DNA from: Patulibacter medicamentivorans
GTDB taxonomy: Bacteria > Actinomycetota > Thermoleophilia > Solirubrobacterales > Solirubrobacteraceae
Length of the DNA stretch: 47,091 nucleotides
Assembly: GCF_000240225.1 (NCBI RefSeq)
Contig: NZ_AGUD01000051.1
Span: 1-47,091, forward strand
Direction of reading: 5' to 3'
Each line of letters opens with the position of its first letter. Positions within the stretch are counted from its first letter, which is position 1. The position numbers and the translations under genes are program-made. This document shows, piece by piece, positions 32,736 through 41,973 of the stretch. The notes beneath the pieces were generated by a model that saw nothing but the letters and a program-made list of their open reading frames with translations, was not told the origin of the DNA and did not search any database.

Positions 32736-34145
32736 TCAGCGCGCGAAGTCGCTGGCGCGGGACTCGCGGATCACCGTGACCTTGATCTGGCCCGGGTACT
32801 CCAGCTCGTCCTCGATCTCGCGCGCGATGCTGCGGGCCAGGAGCGTCATCTGGTCGTCGTCGACCGCCTCGGGCAGCACGATGATCCGGACCTCGCGACC
32901 GGCCTGCATCGCGTAGACGCGATCGACGCCCTGGTGGCGGGCCGCGATCGACTCGAGGTCTCGGAGCCGGCGGACGTAGAGCTCGAGCGACTCGCCGCGA
33001 GCGCCCGGGCGCGCCCCGGAGAGCGCGTCGGCGGCCTGCACGATCACCGCCTCGACCGTCTGCGGGTCGACCTCGTTGTGGTGTGCCTCCATCGCGTGCG
33101 CAACCGCCTCGGCCTCGCCGTGACGACGGGCCAGCTGGCCGCCGACGAGCGCGTGCGGGCCCTCGACCTCGTGGCTGACCGCCTTGCCGATGTCGTGCAG
33201 CAGCGCCGCCCGCCGGGCCGTCGCCGCGTCGGCGCCGAGCTCGTGGGCCAGCAGCCCCGCGAGGATCGCGCACTCGACCGAGTGCGCGAGCACGTTCTGA
33301 CCGTAGCTGGTCCGGAACCGCAGCTTGCCGAGCACCTGGACCAGATCCGGGTGGATGCCCTGGACGTCGGCCTCGAGCACGGCCGCCTCGCCCGATTCCT
33401 GGATCGCCTCCTCGAGCTCGGCCTTGGCCGCGAAGTAGGCCTCCTCGATCTTGGCGGGGTGGATCCGCCCGTCCTCCATCAGCGCCTCGAGCGTCCGCCG
33501 GGCGACCTCACGGCGGACCCCGTCGAACGACGACAGGACGACCGCTCCGGGGGTGTCGTCGATGATGAAGTTGACCCCGGTCAGGTGCTCGAGCGCGCGG
33601 ATGTTGCGGCCCTCCCGGCCGATGATCCGCCCCTTCATGTCGTCGCCGGGCAGCTTGACCACGGAGACGGTGGTCTCGGCCGCGTGGCCGGCGGCGTAGC
33701 GCTGCATGGCGGTCGAGAGGATCGAGCGCACCCGGCGCTCGGCCTCACGGCGGGTCTGCTCCTCGACCCGGCGAACGACGCGCGCCTCCTCGTGGCGGGT
33801 CTGCTCCTCGACCCGGCGCAGCAGCTCGGCCTTGGCCGCGCTCGCCGACAGGCCCGAGGTCCGCTCCAGCGCCTGCTCGATCTGGTCCTCGCGTCGTCGC
33901 AGCTCCGAGGTCAATGTCGCCAGATCGGCCGCCTGGTGGTCGATCCGCCGCTCGCGCTCGCCGAGCGCCTCGGCCCGGTCGCTCAGCTCGCGGTCGCGAC
34001 GGTCGAGCTGCCGCTCGCGTCCGGTGAGATCCTGCTCCCGCTGGTCGGCGACCGCCGTCGGCGCGGACGCCGAGCGGCCACGAGCGACGATCGATGCGAT
34101 CACGATCGCTGCGGCCAGCAGCGCTGCGGCGAGGACGAACTCCAT
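32736..34145 (-). CDS. rny: Ribonuclease Y
   Basis: 469 residues, shorter than the usual 510-520. An N-terminal membrane helix (residues 2-22) is followed by a charged coiled coil (about 35-145) containing a tandem 15-residue duplication (RRVEEQTRHEEARVV, RRVEEQTRREAERRV). The KH domain has GRIIGREGRNIRALE. The HD domain has LLHDIGKAV and HHNEVDP. The C-terminus ends GQIKVTVIRESRA as in the family. A membrane-bound endoribonuclease that starts mRNA decay. TAGATT (34154-34159) lies 8 bases before the ATG and its TAG is the recX stop codon. Confidence 0.95.
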   Translation of the reverse strand: MEFVLAAALLAAAIVIASIVARGRSASAPTAVADQREQDLTGRERQLDRRDRELSDRAEALGERERRIDHQAADLATLTSELRRREDQIEQALERTSGLSASAAKAELLRRVEEQTRHEEARVVRRVEEQTRREAERRVRSILSTAMQRYAAGHAAETTVSVVKLPGDDMKGRIIGREGRNIRALEHLTGVNFIIDDTPGAVVLSSFDGVRREVARRTLEALMEDGRIHPAKIEEAYFAAKAELEEAIQESGEAAVLEADVQGIHPDLVQVLGKLRFRTSYGQNVLAHSVECAILAGLLAHELGADAATARRAALLHDIGKAVSHEVEGPHALVGGQLARRHGEAEAVAHAMEAHHNEVDPQTVEAVIVQAADALSGARPGARGESLELYVRRLRDLESIAARHQGVDRVYAMQAGREVRIIVLPEAVDDDQMTLLARSIAREIEDELEYPGQIKVTVIRESRASDFAR

Positions 34146-34153
34146 CTGCCGTG

Positions 34154-34159
34154 AATCTA
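34154..34159 (-). promoter_or_regulatory. -10 element (TAGATT) of rny, overlapping the recX stop
   Basis: TAGATT on the minus strand, eight bases before ATG at 34145. It lets RNase Y be made independently of the SOS-controlled recA-recX mRNA. Confidence 0.45.
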
Positions 34160-34716
34160 CCCGTCGCCGCGCTCGTCGCAGCGACGTTCGTAGGTCCGCA
34201 CGGCATCGTAGGCCGTCTCCAGCGGGAACCCGCGGGTCGCCAGCAGTCGCAGGGCGCGGCCGCGCCCACGGTCGTCGGCGAGCGGCGCTCCGCCGAGGCG
34301 GCGCTCCAGCGTCTCGACCGCGAGGTCCGGCTCGCGTCGCGCATCCGGGTCGCCGGCCAGCGCCGCCTCGACCAGCGGCTCGTCGATCCCCATCCGCCGC
34401 AGGCCGGCGGCGATCCGCAGCCGGCCCCAGCCGTCGACGCGCCGGCGGTCCTCGACGTAGCGCTGGGCGTAGCGGCGGTCGTCGAGGTAGCCGAGGTCGT
34501 GCAGCTCGGCCAGCGCACGCTCGATCGAGGGGCCGCCGACGCTCCGCCGCTCCAGGTGGCGACGGACCTCGGCGACGGTCCGGTCGCGCTTGGCGAGATG
34601 GCGGTAGGCCAGCTCGAGCGCGTGGTGGACTCGCTCCTCGGCACTGCCCGCCGCGGTCAGCGGCGGGCTGGTGGCCGGGTCGGCGGTCGACCCGGCGGGT
34701 GGGGCGTCCGGCTCGC

Positions 34717-34720
<4 letters not shown>
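34157..34720 (-). CDS. recX: RecA regulator RecX
   Basis: 187 residues from a GTG that overlaps the recA stop by 4 bases. Three three-helix RecX repeats: [29 protein letters not shown], then [24 protein letters not shown], then [15 protein letters not shown]. It binds RecA filaments and limits recombination. Translational coupling to recA ties its level to RecA. Confidence 0.92.
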
Positions 34721-35799
<1,079 letters not shown>

Positions 35800-35864
35800 G
35801 TCGAACGTCACCTCATGCTGGGAAGCGGTACTTGATCATCCGCCCTCCGTCGGACGGAACCCAA

Positions 35865-35880
35865 CCGTACGTATGTTCGT
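35865..35880 (-). promoter_or_regulatory. SOS (LexA) box candidate of recA
   Basis: On the minus strand ACGAACATACGTACGG, matching the actinobacterial SOS consensus (CGAAC, four bases, GTTCG) except for one base (GTACG) in the second half-site. Correct strand and distance for recA. Confidence 0.55.
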
Positions 35881-35970
35881 ATGCCACGTGGGTGCCGGAC
35901 CGTGCCGATCCTGCACCGGATTCGCGACGATCCGCCGCCCCCTCCGGGGACGCCGCAGTCGGACCCGGGA

Positions 35971-36093
35971 GGGGGCGAACGTCACTCGGCGACGCCTGCC
36001 GCGCAGGTGGAAGACGTTGACCGCCGATAGCGGCGGACAACGTCACGCACCTCCGTCCCAGGGGACCTGCGAGTGACGTTCACCGCTCGCCCC
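35971..36093. repeat. Palindromic intergenic element, copy B
   Basis: In the 399-bp gap between recA and cinA. AACGTCACTCG (35978-35988) and its complement (36070-36080) bound a 103-bp core. At its centre a 13-bp hairpin with one mismatch runs GACGTTG-A-CCGCCG (36013-36026), loop ATAG, CGGCGG-A-CAACGTC (36031-36044). A further octamer AACGTCAC lies at 36039-36046, and a CCTGC/GCAGG hairpin at 35995-36007. Outer GGGGGCG/CGCCCC flanks complete the palindrome. Same plan and length as 17037-17154. Confidence 0.75.
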
Positions 36094-36174
36094 GTCCTCC
36101 CGACCACGCCCACCGCCGCCGAGCCGCAGGCCACCGCGCCCCGTCCTCCCGACCACGCCCACCGCCGCCGAGCC
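36088..36174. repeat. 38-bp direct repeat, two copies
   Basis: Identical 38-base units at 36088-36125 and 36137-36174 (period 49), beginning CGCCCCGTCCTCCCGACC and ending GCCGAGCC. They abut the right arm of palindromic copy B and lie just after the cinA stop. Probably a local duplication; the repeat is non-coding. Confidence 0.7.
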
Positions 36175-36198
36175 ACCAAGCCCGGCCCACCCCAACCC

Positions 36199-37500
36199 TC
36201 AGCCCGCGTCGGTCTCGCCGCGCAGCAGCCGCCGCAGCAGGTGCAGCGCCGCCGTCGTCGTCCGGTCGCGGATCGCGAACCGGTCGCCGGGGATCCGCAC
36301 GTGGCGCACCAGCGACGCGCCGTCGCGGGCCGCCACCGCCAGGAAGATCGTCCCGACCGGCTTCGCCTCGCTGCCGCCGCCCGGTCCCGCGATCCCGGTC
36401 GTCGCGACCGCCACGTCGGCCCCGATCCGGTCGAGCGCCCCGACCGCCATCGCCTGCGCGACCGGCGCCGAGACCGCGCCGTGCTCGGCCAGCAGCGCGC
36501 CGTCGACCCCGAGCGCCCGCCGCTTGACCTCGTCGGCATAGGCCACGACGCCGCCGGCCATCACCTCGGACGACCCGGCGCGATCGGTCAGCCGTCCCGC
36601 CACCAGCCCGCCGGTGCAGGACTCCGCGGTCGCGACCGTCCAGCCGCGCTCGCGCAGCAGGTCGAAGACCAGCTCGTCGATCGTCCGCCCGTCCTGCGAG
36701 AAGACCAGCTCGCCGTGGCGCTCCGCGACGAAGGCCGCGAACGACTCGGCGACGGCGGCCCGCGCGGGCGCCCAGCGGTTGACGATCTCGAGCTCGCCGC
36801 GGTGGGCGCAGGTCGTGACCTCGATCGCGTCGAGCTCGATCCCCGCCGCGCGGGCCTCGCGCATCGTGTCGGCCAGCTGCGCCTCGGGCAGGCCGTAGAC
36901 GCGCAGGATCTGCTCGCCGCGGACCTCGGCGCCGGGGATCGCCGCCTGGAAGGCGTCGACCGCGATCGCCGTCCGCCACATCGGCTGCAGCTCGCGCGGG
37001 GGGCCCGGCAGCACCAGCACCGTCGGACCGGACGTCCCGTCCGCCGGCGGCACGATCAGGCCCGGCGCGGTCCCGACCGGCTCGAGCACCGTCGCGCCGA
37101 CGGGGACCAGCGCCTGCTTGCGGTTGGCCGCCCGCAGGGCCGCCGGATCGGTGTGGCCCCAGCGCTTGGCGAGCGGCTCGATGATCGCCCAGATCCGGCC
37201 CTCCAGCGCCTCGTCGAGCTCCATCGGCCGGCCGGCGAAGTCGGCGACGACGGCGGCCGTCAGGTCGTCCTCCGTCGGGCCCAGGCCACCCGAGGTCACG
37301 ACCAGGTCGATGCCGCTCGCGCGGGCGTGGTCGAGCGCCGCCCAGAGGTCCTCCGGGCGATCGCCGACGACCGTGGTCGAGACGTGGTCGACCCCGACCG
37401 CTCCCAGCTGCTGGGCCAGCCACGGCCCGTTGCGGTCGCTGACCCAGCCGCCGAGGACCTCGGTGCCCGTGACGACGATGGCTGCGCGCGGGATGCTCAC
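36199..37500 (-). CDS. cinA: CinA family protein (competence/damage-inducible; nicotinamide-nucleotide amidase type)
   Basis: 433 residues from a GTG overlapping the upstream stop. The N-terminal COG1058 (MoaB-like) domain has IVVTGTEVLGGWVSDRNGPWLAQQL and VVTSGGLGPTEDDLT (ADP-ribose pyrophosphatase activity in some members). The C-terminal CinA domain (about 275-430) has TVATAESCTGGLVAGRLTDRAGSS and TTGIAGPGGGSEAKPVGTIFLA, the serine amidase site that deamidates NMN. It is next to recA as in many bacteria; the recA gap carries repeats. Confidence 0.93.
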   Translation of the reverse strand: MSIPRAAIVVTGTEVLGGWVSDRNGPWLAQQLGAVGVDHVSTTVVGDRPEDLWAALDHARASGIDLVVTSGGLGPTEDDLTAAVVADFAGRPMELDEALEGRIWAIIEPLAKRWGHTDPAALRAANRKQALVPVGATVLEPVGTAPGLIVPPADGTSGPTVLVLPGPPRELQPMWRTAIAVDAFQAAIPGAEVRGEQILRVYGLPEAQLADTMREARAAGIELDAIEVTTCAHRGELEIVNRWAPARAAVAESFAAFVAERHGELVFSQDGRTIDELVFDLLRERGWTVATAESCTGGLVAGRLTDRAGSSEVMAGGVVAYADEVKRRALGVDGALLAEHGAVSAPVAQAMAVGALDRIGADVAVATTGIAGPGGGSEAKPVGTIFLAVAARDGASLVRHVRIPGDRFAIRDRTTTAALHLLRRLLRGETDAG

Positions 37501-38297
37501 GCGCAGGAGGGTCGGCTGCCCGCCGCGAGCCGCTTGCTGGACTTGCGCGTGATCTCGTAGGCGACGACGCCGTCGCTGCCGGCCTTGAGGTTGCGGCGCT
37601 TGCCGCCGACCGTCACGCGGGCGTCGGCGCTGCTGAGCGCGACCTTGAAGCGCTTGGAGCGCAGCAGCCCCGTCCGCCGGCCGGCCTGCAGCTGGCGGCC
37701 GTCCACGACCCGCTTGCCCTGGGCGTCGACGACGCAGACGAAGACCGGCGAGCCGGGCCCGGCCTCGATCCGCAGCGGCACGACCAGTCGCGCCGCGGCC
37801 CGCTGCTCGCGCTGCTTGCGACGCTGCTCCTGCTGCTTCTTCCTGCTGGCCGCCGCCGCGGCGTCGGTCGTGGTCGCATCGGTGGTCGTCGTCGCGGACG
37901 GCTTGCCCTCGTCCTTCGAGAACTGGAAGACCGCGAACAGCGCGACGCCGACGAACACGAGCAGGAGCAGGAGCGGCACCCAGTTGGTCCGCTTCGGCGG
38001 TCCGAAGGCCCCGCCACCGCCGCGGCGGCTCGCGCGGCGAACGCCGACGCCGGAGCCCTCGAACGGCTCGTGCCGGAACTTGTACTCCTCGACCAGCAGC
38101 TTGGCGTCGAGTCCGAGCGCCTCCGCGTAGGTGCGCAGGAAGCTCTTCACGAAGGTCGAGCCTGGGAGCAGGCTCCACTCCTCGTTCTCGAGCGCGCGCA
38201 GGTACTTGGCCCGGATCTTCGTCCGAGCCTCGACCTCGGCGATGTCGATCCCGGCGCGCATCCGGGCCTCGCGCAGGGTGGCACCGATCTCCGCCAT
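37497..38297 (-). CDS. RodZ-like helix-turn-helix membrane protein
   Basis: 266 residues. A RodZ-type HTH (1-70: IGATLREARMRAGIDIAEVEARTKIRAKYLRALENEEW) and one membrane helix (106-126, NWVPLLLLLVFVGVALFAVFQF). A Thr/Ala-rich then Gln/Arg-rich linker leads to a DUF4115-like periplasmic beta domain ending PSCA. RodZ links MreB to the elongation machinery; rod shape is not certain in this lineage, so the role is inferred. TAGCCT (38307-38312) lies 9 bases before the ATG. Its stop overlaps the cinA GTG, so the two are co-translated. pgsA, often between them in other Actinobacteria, is absent here. Confidence 0.88.
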   Translation of the reverse strand: MAEIGATLREARMRAGIDIAEVEARTKIRAKYLRALENEEWSLLPGSTFVKSFLRTYAEALGLDAKLLVEEYKFRHEPFEGSGVGVRRASRRGGGGAFGPPKRTNWVPLLLLLVFVGVALFAVFQFSKDEGKPSATTTTDATTTDAAAAASRKKQQEQRRKQREQRAAARLVVPLRIEAGPGSPVFVCVVDAQGKRVVDGRQLQAGRRTGLLRSKRFKVALSSADARVTVGGKRRNLKAGSDGVVAYEITRKSSKRLAAGSRPSCA

Positions 38298-38306
38298 TCG
38301 ACCGGA

Positions 38307-38312
38307 AGGCTA
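38307..38312 (-). promoter_or_regulatory. -10 element (TAGCCT) of the rodZ-like gene
   Basis: TAGCCT on the minus strand, nine bases before ATG at 38297, in the 109-bp gap after ftsK. Confidence 0.45.
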
Positions 38313-38406
38313 CTGGCCAGGGCCCGCGGAGCTGGGTGCGGCCCTGCAGCGACCGGTGCGCCGACGCGGCTGGACGCCGCACACCAGCGCCGCCGCGGCC
38401 CGTCGG

Positions 38407-41196
38407 TCAGCGACCGGGCGTCAGCGCCGTGTGCTCGCCGGTGCGGTCGTCCGCGGTGTCCTCGCCGGTCGGCGGCGGGTGCGGCCCGTCCAGGTCGCCG
38501 CCGCCGTCGGAGGCGACGGCGTCCCCGCCGCCACCGCGCAGCTGCGCGAGGATCTTCGGCAGGTCCATCGGCGAGACCAGGACCTGGCGCGCCTTCGAGC
38601 CCTCGAAGCCGGACACGATCCCGCGCCGCTCCATCATGTCGACCAGCCGGCCGGCGCGGGTGTAGCCGACGCGCAGCCGGCGCTGCAGGCCCGAGGTCGA
38701 CGCGGCGCCCATCTCGACCACCAGCTCGATCGCGTCGGCCAGCAGCGGATCGGTGTCGGCGTCGAGGTCGTCCTCGCCGCCGTCGGTCGCGTCGACGTCC
38801 TCGGCGGCCTCGAGCAGGTCCTCCCGCATCTCGGCCTCGCCCTGCTGCGCCCAGTGGGCGGTCAGCTCGGCGATCTCGGCCTCGTCGATGTAGGCGCCCT
38901 GGATCCGGGTCAGGCGCGAGCTGCCGACCGGGTTGAAGAGCATGTCGCCGCGGCCGAGCAGCGACTCGGCGCCGTTCTGGTCGAGGATCACGCGCGAGTC
39001 GGTCTGCGAGGAGACCGAGAAGGCGATCCGCGACGGGACGTTGGCCTTGATCATGCCGGTGATGACGTCCACGCGCGGGGACTGCGTGGCCAGCACCAGG
39101 TGGATGCCGACGGCACGCGCCTTCTGGGCGATCCGGATGATCGCGTCCTCGACGTCGGCCGGCGCGACCATCATCAGGTCGGCCAGCTCGTCGATCACGC
39201 AGAGGATGTACGGCAGCGGCTCGTCGCCCTCCTCGACCCGGACCTTGTTGAGCTCGATCAGGTTGCGGGTCTTCTTGACGCTCATCACGCCGTAGCGCCA
39301 CTCCATCTCGCGCACGAGGTTCTGGAGCGCGTTGGCGGCCATCTTCGGGCTCGTGATCACCGGCGTCAGCAGGTGCGGGACCGCCTCGTAGTGGTTCAGC
39401 TCGACCTGCTTGGGGTCGACCAGCACCAGCCGCACGTCGTCGGGCGTGGCGTGCAGCAGGATCGAGCTGAGCATCGCGTTGACGCAGCCCGACTTGCCGG
39501 CGCCGGTGGTGCCGGCGACCAGCATGTGCGGCATCTTGGCCAGGTCGGCGTAGACCGGCGCGCCCGAGACGTCCTTGCCGAGCCAGACCGTCAGCGGGCT
39601 CGCGTCGCCGGGCGGGTCGCCGTAGACGTCGCCGAGGTGGACGATCCGGCGGCGCTTGTTCGGGACCTCGACGCCGACCGCGGTCTTCCCGGGGACCGGG
39701 GCCAGGATCCGGATGTCGGTGGCCGCCAGCGCGTACGCCAGGTCGTCCTTCAGCTGGGCGACCTTCGACATCTTGATCCCGGGCGCGAGCCGCAGCTCGT
39801 AGCGGGTGATGTGCGGGCCGGCGACGGTGTTGATCACCTTCGCGTCGACCTTGAAGTGCGCCAGCGCCTCGACCAGGGCGTCGGCCGTCTCCGCCTGGCC
39901 GGCGGTGTCGGGGCGCAGCTGGTCGGCGGCGGAGACCTTCAGCAGCCCGGGGTCCGGCAGCACGTAGCCGTCCTCCGGAGCATCGTGGTCGCCGCCCATC
40001 GGCTGGCGCTCGCGCAGCTCCTGGAGGGTCGGGCGCTCGCCGTCCGCGGTCGCGGGCTCGTCGGCGGCGGGACGGACGCGGGCGACCCGCGTCGGCGGCT
40101 CGACCGGGGGCGGGACGACGACCGTGAAGTCCTCCTCGTGCTCGGGCTCCTCGACCGGCTCCGGAGCCTCGTCGACGGGCTCGGCGACCGGCAGGTCGAG
40201 GCGCGTCTCGCCCTCCTCGCCGAAGAGGTCGGGGTAGCGGCGGGCGCCGTCCAGCTCGGTCCGGCCGCCCCCGCGCGAGGCGGTGATCTCCTCGCCGGTC
40301 GCGGGCTCGGCGGCCCCCCGGCGGCGGCGCACGCGCGGCGCGCTCTCGTCCTCGGGAGCCAGGTCGGCCTCGGCGACGCGCTTCGGGCGCGGCGGGACCG
40401 GGCCCTCGCCGGTCCTCGGCTCCGGCGGCGCGGCCCGCCGGCGGGGCGTGACCGGGATCTCCAGCTCCTCGTCGTCGGCGTCGCGACGGCCGACCGCCCG
40501 GCTCTCGCCGGTCATGCCGCTCGGCACGCGCCGCAGGGCGGTGGTCGTCTGCCGCAGCCCCTCGCCCGTGCGGGACACCATCGACGCGATCGAGGCGCCG
40601 GTCAGCAGCAGGACGCCGGCCAGCAGCGCCGTCACGCCGATCACGTGGGCGCCGATGCTGCCGAGCAGGCTGCTGATCCCCCAGTAGAGCGCGTCGCCGA
40701 TCACGCCGCCGCGGGGGCGGACGATCTCGGCGCTCCACAGCTCGCTGCCGTGGCGCGCGCCGCCGCCGAGCCCGAAGGTCCCGCTGGCGAACAGCAGCAT
40801 CAGCGCCAGCAGCAGCAGGACGGCGCCGGAGCGGAACGGGCGCAGCGCGGGCAGCAGCGGTCGCAGGATCAGCAGCAGGCCGGTGGCCGCGACCGCCGGC
40901 GGCGCCAGGTACGCGACCTGGCCGAAGACGCTCCGCAGGCCGCCGACGAGGCCGTCGCCGATCGCGCCGCCCCACGAGCCCAGGTACATCAGGAAGACGA
41001 GGAAGACCGAGAGCGCCAGCAGGCCGAGCCCGATCTGGTCGAACTGGCGCTGCTCGAGCGAGCGCCAGGCCGGCAGCGAGCCGCCCTTGCCCGCGCGCGG
41101 GCGTGCGGCCGCCTTGGAGCGCCCGCCGGCTGCGGCGCGCTTCTTCGGCTTGGCCGCCTTCGACGCGGTCCGGGCAGGGGTACGGGTGCGGCTCAT
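38407..41196 (-). CDS. ftsK: DNA translocase FtsK/SpoIIIE
   Basis: 929 residues; ATG at 41196 (GTG at 41202 is also possible). A basic N-terminal tail, then about four membrane helices (50-220), a long Glu/Pro/Arg-rich linker (about 230-430), and the RecA-like motor: Walker A GTTGAGKSGCVN (about 558) and Walker B LCVIDELADLM (about 665), with QSPRVDVITGMIKANVPSRIAF after it. The C-terminal gamma winged helix (LVVEMGAASTSGLQRRLRVGYTRAGRLVDMMERRGIVS) reads KOPS-like sequences. A hydrophilic tail of about 45 residues follows. It pumps chromosome DNA through the septum and activates XerCD at dif. Confidence 0.95.
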   Translation of the reverse strand: MSRTRTPARTASKAAKPKKRAAAGGRSKAAARPRAGKGGSLPAWRSLEQRQFDQIGLGLLALSVFLVFLMYLGSWGGAIGDGLVGGLRSVFGQVAYLAPPAVAATGLLLILRPLLPALRPFRSGAVLLLLALMLLFASGTFGLGGGARHGSELWSAEIVRPRGGVIGDALYWGISSLLGSIGAHVIGVTALLAGVLLLTGASIASMVSRTGEGLRQTTTALRRVPSGMTGESRAVGRRDADDEELEIPVTPRRRAAPPEPRTGEGPVPPRPKRVAEADLAPEDESAPRVRRRRGAAEPATGEEITASRGGGRTELDGARRYPDLFGEEGETRLDLPVAEPVDEAPEPVEEPEHEEDFTVVVPPPVEPPTRVARVRPAADEPATADGERPTLQELRERQPMGGDHDAPEDGYVLPDPGLLKVSAADQLRPDTAGQAETADALVEALAHFKVDAKVINTVAGPHITRYELRLAPGIKMSKVAQLKDDLAYALAATDIRILAPVPGKTAVGVEVPNKRRRIVHLGDVYGDPPGDASPLTVWLGKDVSGAPVYADLAKMPHMLVAGTTGAGKSGCVNAMLSSILLHATPDDVRLVLVDPKQVELNHYEAVPHLLTPVITSPKMAANALQNLVREMEWRYGVMSVKKTRNLIELNKVRVEEGDEPLPYILCVIDELADLMMVAPADVEDAIIRIAQKARAVGIHLVLATQSPRVDVITGMIKANVPSRIAFSVSSQTDSRVILDQNGAESLLGRGDMLFNPVGSSRLTRIQGAYIDEAEIAELTAHWAQQGEAEMREDLLEAAEDVDATDGGEDDLDADTDPLLADAIELVVEMGAASTSGLQRRLRVGYTRAGRLVDMMERRGIVSGFEGSKARQVLVSPMDLPKILAQLRGGGGDAVASDGGGDLDGPHPPPTGEDTADDRTGEHTALTPGR

Positions 41197-41367
41197 GCTC
41201 ACCCGCTCGATTCACCGCTGGGCGGAGCGTTCCTCCCTGGCCCCGCGTCGGCGCTGCCGCAGGGCCGCGAACCCACCAAGGACCAACCATCCGTCCATCG
41301 ACTGGACGGCGTACGGCGGACACTCGGCGGCTCCCGTCGATCCACCGAAGGTCGAGTACCGATTCCG

Positions 41368-41955
41368 ATGACGTCGCTCCCCCACCGCCTGCTCCTGCTC
41401 CTCGCCACCGCCGCGATCGCGCTGGTGGCCGCGACGGGCGCCAGCGCCGACGCCCGGCAGACGCTCAAGCGGGTCGCCAACCAGGAGTGTCCCGGCGCCA
41501 ACCTGGTGCCGGACGCGTCGAACCTGTCGGTGGTCCTCGACGCCACCAGCTGCCTGATCGATCGCGAGCGGGCCCGCTCCGGCGTCGCCGGGCTCAGCCG
41601 TCGGTCGGTGCTGCGGCGGATGGCCTCGGGCTACGCGCGGCAGATGGTCCAGGAGGGCTTCTTCGGGCACGTCACGCCCGCCGGCGCCAGCTTCGGCCAG
41701 CGGATCGCCGTGTCCGGCTACCCGCCCCGCCGGGGGGCGTGGCGGGCCGGCGAGAACCTGGCGTGGGGCACGGGCCCGATGGCGACGCCGCGCGACGTCG
41801 TGCGGCGCTGGCTGGCCTCGCCGCCGCACCGCCGCAACCTGCTCGACCGGCGCTTCCGCGAGACCGGGATCGGGATCGCGCTCGGCACCCCCGGCACCGA
41901 TTCGCGCGGCCGGCCGAGCGCCACCTACGTCCAGGAGCTCGGCGCCCGCGGCTGA
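41368..41955 (+). CDS. Secreted CAP/SCP-domain protein (YkwD-like)
   Basis: 195 residues. A signal peptide (LLLLLATAAIALVAATGASA) is followed by a bacterial CAP domain: CLIDRERARSGVAGL, a GFFGHVTPAG segment with the first conserved His, GENLAWG, and WLASPPHRRNLLDRRFRETGIGIA with the second His. Cysteines in NQECPGANL and TSCLID may form a disulfide. CAP proteins are extracellular; suggested roles include peptidoglycan or lipid binding. It stands alone, divergent from ftsK. Confidence 0.9.
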   Translation: MTSLPHRLLLLLATAAIALVAATGASADARQTLKRVANQECPGANLVPDASNLSVVLDATSCLIDRERARSGVAGLSRRSVLRRMASGYARQMVQEGFFGHVTPAGASFGQRIAVSGYPPRRGAWRAGENLAWGTGPMATPRDVVRRWLASPPHRRNLLDRRFRETGIGIALGTPGTDSRGRPSATYVQELGARG

Positions 41956-41973
41956 CGCCCGCCGGCCCGCGGC

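Noticed and set aside
36040-36198. Extension of an open frame through the recA-cinA gap as a coding region
   Set aside because: The frames are created by the direct repeats and palindrome; no start signal, domain or codon-position bias supports a protein.
38131-41955. 1,274-codon plus-strand open frame opposite ftsK
   Set aside because: It is the shadow of ftsK at GC-rich third positions. Only its last 195 codons, the CAP protein from 41368, have recognisable domains.
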